From Bacteroidota bacterium (GTDB taxonomy: Bacteria; Bacteroidota; Bacteroidia; Cytophagales; Cyclobacteriaceae), in contig QNXU01000132.1 in the NCBI GenBank assembly GCA_003973485.1, forward strand, positions 1 to 43,105: a stretch of DNA of 43,105 bases, written 5' to 3'. The notes under the pieces were generated by a model that had not been told where the DNA came from, made no database searches, and was given only the letters and a program-made list of their open reading frames with translations. The position numbers and the translations under genes were made by a program. Of this stretch, positions 18,858-29,205 are shown in pieces. How positions within the stretch are numbered: the first letter of the stretch is position 1; each line of letters opens with the position of its first letter.

Positions 18858-19226
18858 ATGAAAAACGCATTATCCATATTAATTATTTCTTTTATTATAC
18901 TTACTCTAAGCAGTGGTGTAAGGGCTAAAGATGCCAATAAAGAAATAGTGACTAAGGATGCAGCGGTTGCAGAAATATTAAACAAAGCAGATGTTTACCC
19001 TAACCCTGCTGAAGATCATATTTTTTTGAAAATTAGCGAGTTTGAGTCTATTTCAAATATTAAAATAGAAGTAATGAGTATCATTGGCACAAAAATGAAA
19101 GTAACTCATGAAAAAATAGATTCAGGTCTCTTTAAAATTGACTTGTCTGACATACCTACAGGTCATTATTACCTTCTACTCACTGTTGATTCCGAAAAAT
19201 CTTTAAAGAAATTTTTAAAGAAGTAA
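18858..19226 (+). CDS. Small secreted protein consisting mainly of a T9SS type A sorting domain
   Basis: Signal peptide, then VYPNPAEDHIFLKI...IKIEVMSIIGTKM...IDLSDIPTGHYYLLLTVDSEKSLKKFLKK, a Por-type C-terminal domain. Confidence 0.85.
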   Translation: MKNALSILIISFIILTLSSGVRAKDANKEIVTKDAAVAEILNKADVYPNPAEDHIFLKISEFESISNIKIEVMSIIGTKMKVTHEKIDSGLFKIDLSDIPTGHYYLLLTVDSEKSLKKFLKK

Positions 19227-19319
19227 TTACCAATTTTTTGAAGGTATAATTCAAATACTTTAATGATATTCTCTTTTTTTATAGACCAATATTGATTACT
19301 TTTCGATAAACAGACGAAA

Positions 19320-19991
19320 ATGAATCTCAAATTGTATTTTTATTGGATTGTGGCTGTGGTTGAAATTATATCTTTGGCTTTTGAAATTGATATTCTTCAT
19401 CAAATTGCAAAGCCTCTTTTAATGATTTCACTTCTAATCTATTTTTGGGATAAATCGGATAAACGAAAAAATGAAAAATGGGTAAGTTTTGTCACTTTAG
19501 CATTAGTTTTTAGCTGGATTGGTGACATAATGTTACTTTTTACTTTTAAACATTTCATGTTCTTTTTTGCAGGGCTTAGTGCGTTTTTGATTGCCCACCT
19601 GGTGTTTATTATAGCCTATAAAAAAGCAACTTTTAAAGATAGGTTGAATGTTAAATGGACATTTTTTCCTCTTGTAGTTTTAGCCTATATTTTACTAATG
19701 GCATATTTAACCCTGCCTTATGTAGATAGCGTAATTCAAGTACCATTAGTTTTTTATGGGATTGTTTTATGTTTAATGATTTTAGCGGCTTGGTACAGGA
19801 AAGGACAAACTACAGATGAAAGTTTTCAATTAGTAGTTTTAGGTGCTGCTTTATTTATTATTTCTGATTCTATTTTAGCTATTAATAGATTCTCCCATAC
19901 TATTCCATTTGCAGGCGTGGCTATAATGAGTACTTATATAATTGCTCAATGGTTAATAGTCAATGGTTTGCTCAAGCATCAAAATGACTAG
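19320..19991 (+). CDS. YhhN/TMEM86-like lysoplasmalogenase family membrane protein
   Basis: Multi-TM; KPLLMISLLIYFW, FSWIGDIMLLF, FFAGLSAFLIAHLVFIIAY, GAALFIISDSILAINRF. Confidence 0.85.
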   Translation: MNLKLYFYWIVAVVEIISLAFEIDILHQIAKPLLMISLLIYFWDKSDKRKNEKWVSFVTLALVFSWIGDIMLLFTFKHFMFFFAGLSAFLIAHLVFIIAYKKATFKDRLNVKWTFFPLVVLAYILLMAYLTLPYVDSVIQVPLVFYGIVLCLMILAAWYRKGQTTDESFQLVVLGAALFIISDSILAINRFSHTIPFAGVAIMSTYIIAQWLIVNGLLKHQND

Positions 19992-20092
19992 GAAGATATA
20001 TCCAAATAATATATTGTATTTTCTTATTAATAAAGTATTATATATCGTTTAAAAATTAATATCAAAATATATGATTTTTATTTGTCTTTGAA

Positions 20093-20125
20093 TTTGTTTT
20101 ATTCAAAAAGGTTTTTCTACATTTG
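20093..20125 (+). promoter_or_regulatory. Bacteroidota-type promoter of the met operon leader
   Basis: TTTG at 20093-20096, 21-nt spacer, TACATTTG (TAnnTTTG) at 20118-20125. Confidence 0.65.
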
Positions 20126-20139
20126 AAGTGTTATTTCGG

Positions 20140-20230
20140 TAAACAATTTATAACGAAGAGGTAAGAGACAGGCTCGTTGACCCTCTGGCAACCTGAATCA
20201 AGGTGCCAAATCCTGCCCGATTTTGGGAAA
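20140..20230 (+). ncRNA. SAM-I-clan-like (S-box-like) riboswitch upstream of metY
   Basis: GAGACAGGCTCGTTGACCCTCTGGCAACCTGAATCAAGGTGCCAAATCCTGCCCG contains the S-box-like core GAC.GGC...GCAACC...GGTGCCAA.TCCTGC, upstream of O-acetylhomoserine sulfhydrylase. Boundaries approximate. Confidence 0.8.
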
Positions 20231-20245
20231 TATAAATTAATAATT

Positions 20246-20392
20246 ATGAACAACTTACATTTCTTCGGTTTTAGCGACCAATTCAATTCAGCCAGCTCGG
20301 CTAAAATCTCAGCATCAACAAATAAAGCTTCTAAGCTTTATCCCATTCTTTCAATTGCATACATGCGAATGTGTATGTGCTGTTGTTGCTAA
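20246..20392 (+). CDS. Candidate Cys/Met-rich leader peptide (48 aa)
   Basis: MNNLHFFGFSDQFNSASSAKISASTNKASKLYPILSIAYMRMCMCCCC*; last codons TAC ATG CGA ATG TGT ATG TGC TGT TGT TGC TAA. Lies between the riboswitch and metY. Confidence 0.72.
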   Translation: MNNLHFFGFSDQFNSASSAKISASTNKASKLYPILSIAYMRMCMCCCC

Positions 20393-20400
20393 TCAACAAC
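20382..20400 (+). promoter_or_regulatory. Hairpin over the leader Cys codons and stop codon
   Basis: GTTGTTG-CTAAT-CAACAAC, perfect 7-bp stem with the stop codon in the loop. Confidence 0.6.
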
Positions 20401-20431
20401 TCAATTCTATTTGGATTCATTTCGATAATCT

Positions 20432-20460
20432 AAAGGGAAAACTACACCCTTTTCAGTTTT
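20432..20460 (+). terminator. Weak terminator-like hairpin in the met leader
   Basis: AAAGGG-AAAACTACA-CCCTTT followed by TCAGTTTT; 6-bp stem, so weak. Confidence 0.35.
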
Positions 20461-20539
20461 AAGATTCCTTTCGAAACATTTTTAACCCATTCAAAATCAA
20501 TTTGTTATAAATTTTTAGTGATTCAGTCAGATAGTCTGA

Positions 20540-22917
<2,378 letters not shown>

Positions 22918-22931
<14 letters not shown>

Positions 22932-24117
22932 AGCAGGCTTATTCGGATTGGGAGTAGTAGGCTCTGGAGTTTATAAAGCTTTACTACAAAATGAAAAATA
23001 CGGTATTTCTATTGAAAAAATTGCCGTGAAAAATATTGATAAACAGAGAGATTTAGAATTACCCAATGGAATCCTCACCACTGAGGAAGATGAACTTCTT
23101 GAAAATACAGATCTAGATTTTATTATAGAATTAATCAATGATCCTGAAGAGGCTTTTAGCATTGTGAAAAAGGCTTTTGAAAATGGGAAGTCTGTAGTGA
23201 GTGCCAATAAAAAAATGATAGCGCTATATCATAAGGAAATTCTCGAATTGCGAGAAAAATTTGATGTTAAATTCTTTTATGAAGGAGCTGTTTGTGGTAG
23301 TGTTCCCATTTTAAGATTGCTGGATCAGCATTACAAATCAGATCAGCTTAAGTCTATAAAAGCCATTGCAAACGGAACCTGTAATTTTATATTATCAAAA
23401 ATGGTAAGTGAAAATCAGGATTATAATTCCGCATTGAAGGATGCTCAAGAGTTAGGCTTTGCGGAATTAGACCCTTATTCTGATGTGAGCGGAGAAGACA
23501 CTCGTTTTAAATTATCTATCATGATTTATCATGCTTTTGGAGTATTTGTGCATCCTAATAAAATTCCTTTGCAAGGAATCAATTTCTTGGATGAACACAT
23601 TAAAGATTTTGCTCAAAAACATCATTTAAAAATTAAATTGATTGGGGAAGTTCAGGAAGTAGAGGGTGAAATCACTGCTAAAGTTGAACCACAATTGGTA
23701 AATGATAAGGATGATTTCTATACAATTGAAAATGAATTTAATGGTATTTTAGTGGATGCAGAATTCACAGGTGAGCAATTTGTGAAGGGTAAAGGGGCAG
23801 GCAGTTTTCCTACAGCTTTAGCTGTATTATCTAATTTGATAGATTTGAAATATGATCTGGCAATTGCTAAAGTATCTGATAAAGAAGTCAAGACTTATGC
23901 TAAAAAGTCAGAAGCTCGAATTTATTTTATAGCTGGTTTACACGATGAATATATTTTTAACGATTTAGAAGTTCTGAACAAAGAGAGGAATTATGTTATT
24001 GCAAAAAGCGAATTCCATCAATTAGAAAAATTAAAGAAGGATAATCCTAACTTATATTGGGTTCAACTTTCAGGAAATTTTTTAAAAGAAACTATAAAAC
24101 AGGATGCATTGGTTTAG
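22918..24117 (+). CDS. hom: Homoserine dehydrogenase
   Basis: [83 protein letters not shown]. Confidence 0.93.
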
Positions 24118-24167
24118 GGATACCATCTTTTTTAGTTTACTTTGGCTTTGTAAAAATAAAATCCAAA

Positions 24168-25079
24168 ATGAAAATTGCAGTTCTTTCAAGAAACCCGAAT
24201 TTATACTCCACCAAAAGATTAGTTGAAGCCATTGAGCAGAAAGGTCATGAGGCGCTCCGGCTTGATCACATGCATTGTGATATTATTATGGATGAGGCGG
24301 GTCCTTCTATTTATTATCATGGCGAAAAATTAGAAAAAATAGATGCTATTATCCCTAGAATTGGAGCTTCTGTTACTTTTTATGGTACAGCAGTTGTCCG
24401 ACAGTTTGAAATGATGAAAACGTTCAGTGCAGTAGATTCTTTAGCTATTACCCGTTCTAGAGATAAACTGAGAAGTTTACAGATTTTGTCTCGTTCTGGT
24501 TTGGCAATGCCACGAACTGCTTTTACGAATCGATCTGAGAATGCTGGGGAATATATTTTGGAGCATTTAGGTAAAGCTCCAGTGGTTTTGAAATTATTAG
24601 AAGGTACTCAAGGCTTAGGGGTTGTTTTGGCTGAAACCAGAAAAGCAGCCGTTTCAGTAATCGAAGCTTTTGAAGGTTTGAAAGCGAGGATTATTATGCA
24701 AGAATTCATTAAAGAAGCTGGTGGTGCAGATATTCGTGTTTTTGTAGTGGATGGTGAAGTGGTTGGTGCTATGAAGCGTCAAGGTAAAGAAGGAGAATTT
24801 CGCTCTAATTTACATAGAGGAGGTTCTGCAAATGTCATCAAATTAAGTCGTGCTGAAAAAGCTGCGGCACTTAAAGCTGCAAAAGCCATGGGCTTAGCCA
24901 TTGCAGGTGTTGACATGCTGCAATCATCTAGAGGCCCTTTGATTTTGGAAGTGAATTCTTCACCAGGTCTGGAGGGTATAGAAAAAGCAACTGGAAAAGA
25001 TATTGCGCTAAGGATTGTTGAATATATTGAAAGAGGGCTAGATAAAAAGCGTTTGCCGAAGGATAAGGTGAAGGCTTGA
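24168..25079 (+). CDS. rimK: RimK-family ATP-grasp ligase (ribosomal protein S6 glutamate ligase-like)
   Basis: [84 protein letters not shown]. Start ATG 24168. Confidence 0.92.
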   Translation: MKIAVLSRNPNLYSTKRLVEAIEQKGHEALRLDHMHCDIIMDEAGPSIYYHGEKLEKIDAIIPRIGASVTFYGTAVVRQFEMMKTFSAVDSLAITRSRDKLRSLQILSRSGLAMPRTAFTNRSENAGEYILEHLGKAPVVLKLLEGTQGLGVVLAETRKAAVSVIEAFEGLKARIIMQEFIKEAGGADIRVFVVDGEVVGAMKRQGKEGEFRSNLHRGGSANVIKLSRAEKAAALKAAKAMGLAIAGVDMLQSSRGPLILEVNSSPGLEGIEKATGKDIALRIVEYIERGLDKKRLPKDKVKA

Positions 25080-25228
25080 TGCTTTGGATCAAGTCCTCAT
25101 AGTATCTCTAACCAGAAGTTGGTCAGCCTTTGACTAAGAACAAAACTTTAATAGAGATAACTGGACTTTTACAATAGTAGAAAATAGTGATGATTTTTAA
25201 AGTTTTCTATTAAATTAAATCTGTGCGA

Positions 25229-25428
25229 CTACCCCTCAGTCCTCCGGACAGCTCCCCTAAAACAGGGGAGCAGCTGGTCTGTGCTAAATATTAGCAATAT
25301 GCTTAATTAAAACCTTTAAATGGAAAATCAACTTAAGGATTCAGTAAGTGAAATTAAATAAATCAATTTGCTCGAAGCAGTTCCCCTGCTTAAAAAAGGA
25401 GAGGTGTCCGAAGGACGGGGTGGTTGTA
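25229..25428. repeat. Dispersed inverted-repeat element, copy 2 (about 200 bp)
   Basis: CTACCCCTCAGTCCTCCGGACAGCTCCCCTAAAACAGGGGAG ... ATCAATTTGCTCGA ... GGAGAGGTGTCCGAAGGACGGGGTGGTTGTA; matches copy 1 at 4711-4915. Confidence 0.75.
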
Positions 25429-25518
25429 AATAATTAAGTTTTTCTCCCCAGATTTATCCGATGCTTATACAGATGTATCAGAAACATTTTGCTTAAGAAT
25501 TTGTGGAGATATTGAACA

Positions 25519-25553
25519 AAAAAGAGGATTTATCTAATGGTAAATCCTCTTTT
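25519..25553. terminator. Bidirectional terminator between rimK and clpX
   Basis: AAAAGAGGATTTA-TCTAATGG-TAAATCCTCTTTT. Confidence 0.8.
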
Positions 25554-25602
25554 CTATTTTATACCAGAATCTAGCTACTTGATACTAAATACTAGCTACT
25601 GG

Positions 25603-26841
25603 CTAAGCTACTCTTAAATTCTTATATTTCGATTTCTCGAATTTAGAAGCAGCATATTTTTCATCAATAATCAATTCAGTTCCAGATGACTCCCCATCAA
25701 ATTCGAACATGGCATCTGTCATGATTACTTCACAAATAGATCTTAAGCCTCTTGCTCCTAATTTGAATTCCACTGCTTTTTGAACAATATAGTCTAAAGC
25801 AGAATCTTCAATTACCAACTTAATACCTTCCATATCAAACAATTTGTTGTATTGTTTGACCAGAGCATTTTTAGGCTCAGTTAGAATTAATTTTAAAGTG
25901 TCTTTGCTTAAAGGATCCAAATGTGTAAGCACAGGCAATCTACCAATCAGTTCAGGAATTAACCCGAAATTTTTCAAATCCTGAGCTGTGATGTATTGCA
26001 GAAGGTTTTCCTTGTCAATCTCTTCTTCTTTGGTATCTGCTTTAGCAAACCCTAAAGGAGTAGTGTTTAATCTGGAAGCTATACTTCTACTAATTCCATC
26101 AAAAGCGCCACCGCAAATGAAAAGGATGTTTTCGGTATCCACATTAATCATTTTCTGGTCAGGATGCTTTCTTCCTCCTTGTGGCGGAACATTCACTGAA
26201 GTTCCCTCCAATAATTTCAACATAGCTTGCTGTACACCTTCACCACTTACATCTCTTGTAATAGATGGATTATCCGATTTACGAGCAATTTTATCTATCT
26301 CATCAATGTAAACAATACCTCTTTGGGCAGCTTCAACATTATAATCAGCGGATTGTAATAATCTAGTCAGAATACTTTCGACATCTTCACCTACATAACC
26401 TGCTTCAGTCAAAACAGTAGCATCAGCAATACAAAACGGAACCTGTAAAATCTTTGCTAAAGTTTTAGCTAGATAAGTTTTACCAGTACCAGTTTCTCCA
26501 ACCATTATGATATTTGATTTTTCAATCGTAACATCATCTTTTGAAGATTTTTGCATCAATCTTTTATAATGATTGTAAACTGCAACTGACATGACCTTTT
26601 TAGCCTCATCCTGACCTACAACATATTGATCCAAATGATTTTTCATTTCAATCGGGCGAATCAAGTTAAATTTCGGGTCTTTAGAGGATGATTTTGTTTT
26701 TACTTCCTCTTGTAGAATTTGCTGAGCTTGAGCTATACATTTATCGCAAATATGCGCATGTATCCCTGATATCATCAAATCAACATCTTTCTTGTTGCGT
26801 CCACAAAAGGAACAGGTTACTTGTGTTTTGTCTTCTGCCAT
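25603..26841 (-). CDS. clpX: ATP-dependent Clp protease ATP-binding subunit ClpX
   Basis: Zinc finger [11 protein letters not shown]...CDKC, Walker [30 protein letters not shown]. Confidence 0.98.
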   Translation of the reverse strand: MAEDKTQVTCSFCGRNKKDVDLMISGIHAHICDKCIAQAQQILQEEVKTKSSSKDPKFNLIRPIEMKNHLDQYVVGQDEAKKVMSVAVYNHYKRLMQKSSKDDVTIEKSNIIMVGETGTGKTYLAKTLAKILQVPFCIADATVLTEAGYVGEDVESILTRLLQSADYNVEAAQRGIVYIDEIDKIARKSDNPSITRDVSGEGVQQAMLKLLEGTSVNVPPQGGRKHPDQKMINVDTENILFICGGAFDGISRSIASRLNTTPLGFAKADTKEEEIDKENLLQYITAQDLKNFGLIPELIGRLPVLTHLDPLSKDTLKLILTEPKNALVKQYNKLFDMEGIKLVIEDSALDYIVQKAVEFKLGARGLRSICEVIMTDAMFEFDGESSGTELIIDEKYAASKFEKSKYKNLRVA

Positions 26842-26842
26842 A

Positions 26843-27511
26843 TTACTTTCTCACTAATACTTCATCAATCAATCCATATTCCTTGGCTTCTGAAGCTCTC
26901 ATCCAGAAGTCTCTGTCAGAATCTTTTTCTACTTGCTTGTATGATTTTCCGCTATGTTTAGAAAGGATATTGTATAAATCTTCCTTTACAGACAATGTTT
27001 GTTTTAAGGAAATCTCCATGTCAGAAGCTTGTCCTTGCATTCCACTCATCGGTTGGTGAATCATAATTCTTGCATGAGGCAATGCTGATCTTTTCTTTTC
27101 AGCTCCACCTGCTAATAAAACAGCTCCCATACTTGCAGCCAATCCTGTACAAATAGTTCCTACATCAGGAGAAATGTAATGCATGGTGTCGTAAATACCT
27201 AAACCAGCATAAACAGAACCTCCAGGGCTGTTGATGTAAAGACTGATGTCCTTTTTAGCATCAACTGACTGTAAGAATAATAATTGAGCGGTAATTACAT
27301 TGGCAATATTATCATCCACTTGCATTCCCAAGAAGATAATTCTATCCATGATTAAACGGGAAAAAACATCTATTTCCCTGAAATTGGTGGGGCGTTCTTC
27401 AATTACAGCTCTGGTCATGTTTTCAACCTGCTGCACGTATGAATCCACCATACTACCTGATAAGCCTTCGCCTTTAACGGCAAATTTCCTAAATTCCTCT
27501 TTATTAATCAT
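26843..27511 (-). CDS. clpP: ATP-dependent Clp protease proteolytic subunit ClpP
   Basis: [68 protein letters not shown]. Confidence 0.98.
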   Translation of the reverse strand: MINKEEFRKFAVKGEGLSGSMVDSYVQQVENMTRAVIEERPTNFREIDVFSRLIMDRIIFLGMQVDDNIANVITAQLLFLQSVDAKKDISLYINSPGGSVYAGLGIYDTMHYISPDVGTICTGLAASMGAVLLAGGAEKKRSALPHARIMIHQPMSGMQGQASDMEISLKQTLSVKEDLYNILSKHSGKSYKQVEKDSDRDFWMRASEAKEYGLIDEVLVRK

Positions 27512-27542
27512 TTAAATCTTTTGTTATAAGTACAAATTTAAA

Positions 27543-27570
27543 AAAAAAGTCCTTCTTTAAAAGGACTTTT
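27543..27570 (-). terminator. Terminator-like hairpin between tig and clpP
   Basis: AAAAGTCCTTCTTTAAAAGGACTTTT flanked by an A run on + (T run on minus). Confidence 0.7.
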
Positions 27571-27592
27571 CGATTAACGGTAAAAATAGCTT

Positions 27593-28936
27593 TTAGTTCT
27601 TATCGACAGCCTTTTTAAAGCCATCTAAGTCAACTTTCTTTTCTTTGATTGTAATTTTGTCCTTAATAAAGTCCAAAACTCTTTTGTTCAGCATCTCTTC
27701 ATAGACTTTACGGTAGTTTTCACCATTTTCACCTTGAAGATAATTTTGAGCGAAACTATCCATGTTTTCACCTAACTGATCCGCCATTCCATAAGCACCA
27801 AATTGCTCAGCAATCATTTTTTTGGTGTAATCCATCACGTCAGTATGCTCAACTTTGATGTCTTCCTGATTTGCTTCTGCAATTTTGTTTTTAATCAAAT
27901 TGAAACGCAAATCTTTAGTATATAAATCATACTCTTTATCGATTTGCTCTTGAGTGATTTTTCCTTCATTGCTTAGGAGTAACCAGTTTTTCAAGAATTC
28001 ATCAGGTAATTCAAATTTGGTTTTTTCTACCAAACTATCTACCAAGTCTCTATTTAAAAGGTTTTCAGTTTCTCTATCGTAATTTTCTGCGATAGTTTCT
28101 TTTACCTTTTTATCAAATTCTTCTCTGGTTTTCACCGCATCTTTTCCGAATACTTTATCGAACAATTCCTGATTGATTTCAGCAGGCTTTGTTCTCTTAA
28201 TGTCTGATACAGTCAAAATATATTCACCAGAAGCTGCTTCAGCATCTGTTTCATTCTGTCCTAATAATCTTGATTTTGCTTCCGCAGATTTGAAAGTTTT
28301 TTCGATATCAAATTTGATTTCATCACCCTTCTTTACACCCACGAATTGTTTTTGAGCTTTTTTCTCTGCATCCTCTATCGGAAGAACAACTTTTTCCTGA
28401 ACTTCTCCATCAGCAGTACTTAATTTACCTTCTAAAGTATCTTCTGCCTTGCTTTCCTCTACAGATTCAGTGTCACCATGTTGCTTGGTTAAGTTGTCCA
28501 TGGTTTCTTTCATTACCTTCTCGGTAACTTCGATAACATATTTCTCTACTTTGAATTTATCATCTAATTTGATGTCAAATTCATCTACCAAACCTAAAGT
28601 ATATTCAAACTCAAAATCTTTTTGGTTATCCCAATCAATTTTAGCTGCATCTTCCTGATTAGGAATTGGCTCACCCAAAATCTTTAAATCATTTTCCTTT
28701 ATATAGTCAGTTAATGATTTTGACAACATGCTATTGATTTCTTCAACCAATATGCTCTTCCCATATAATTTTTTTATGTAAGAAGCAGGCACCTTTCCAG
28801 GACGAAAACCTTTAATATTAGCATTTTTCCTGTACTCTTTGATTTTTTGTTCAACATTAGGTTGATAATCAGCTTCATTTAATATAATTTTAATAGAAGC
28901 ATTAGTGTTGTCCTTTTTGTTGAGTGTAATGTCCAA
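27593..28936 (-). CDS. tig: Trigger factor
   Basis: IKGFRPGKVPASYIKKLYGKSILVEEI; immediately upstream of clpP-clpX on the same strand. Confidence 0.95.
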   Translation of the reverse strand: MDITLNKKDNTNASIKIILNEADYQPNVEQKIKEYRKNANIKGFRPGKVPASYIKKLYGKSILVEEINSMLSKSLTDYIKENDLKILGEPIPNQEDAAKIDWDNQKDFEFEYTLGLVDEFDIKLDDKFKVEKYVIEVTEKVMKETMDNLTKQHGDTESVEESKAEDTLEGKLSTADGEVQEKVVLPIEDAEKKAQKQFVGVKKGDEIKFDIEKTFKSAEAKSRLLGQNETDAEAASGEYILTVSDIKRTKPAEINQELFDKVFGKDAVKTREEFDKKVKETIAENYDRETENLLNRDLVDSLVEKTKFELPDEFLKNWLLLSNEGKITQEQIDKEYDLYTKDLRFNLIKNKIAEANQEDIKVEHTDVMDYTKKMIAEQFGAYGMADQLGENMDSFAQNYLQGENGENYRKVYEEMLNKRVLDFIKDKITIKEKKVDLDGFKKAVDKN

Positions 28937-28972
28937 AACAATTAAATTTTATAGTGTTATCAATATACAAAA

Positions 28973-29014
28973 AAACCCTTCACTCCCGTATTACTTTACT
29001 GGAACTAAGGGTTT
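28973..29014 (-). terminator. Terminator of tRNA-Leu (minus strand)
   Basis: Minus strand AAACCCTT...AAGGGTTTTTTTGT. Confidence 0.6.
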
Positions 29015-29022
29015 GAGTAGTG

Positions 29023-29104
29023 TGCGGATGAAGGGACTCGAACCCCCATGCCGTGAGGCGCTAGATCCTAAGTCTAGTGCGTCTACCAATTTCGCCACAT
29101 CCGC
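29023..29104 (-). tRNA. tRNA-Leu (anticodon UAG)
   Basis: Minus strand GCGGATGTGGCGAAATTGGTAGACGCACTAGACTTAGGATCTAGCGCC...GGTTCGAGTCCCTTCATCCGCA; anticodon stem-loop CTAGA-CTTAGGA-TCTAG. Confidence 0.95.
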
Positions 29105-29205
29105 ATTCATTAATTTGAAGGGCAAAGGTACGGAAAAATATTTTTACTGCAAGTCGGAGAAATGTTTTTTTATTGGTTATTTTGAATTTTAGTTTTAAAG
29201 CATTT

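Noticed and set aside
20177-20392. 71-aa version of the leader ORF (MTLWQPESRCQILPDF...)
   Set aside because: Its N-terminal 23 codons run through the riboswitch aptamer; the internal ATG at 20246 with AT-rich upstream is the better start.
24057-24167. N-terminal extension of RimK overlapping hom
   Set aside because: RimK homology begins at MKIAVLSRN (ATG 24168); the upstream part is out-of-frame translation of the hom 3' end.
28905-29192. 95-aa plus-strand ORF
   Set aside because: Overlaps tRNA-Leu, its terminator and the tig start; no recognisable product.
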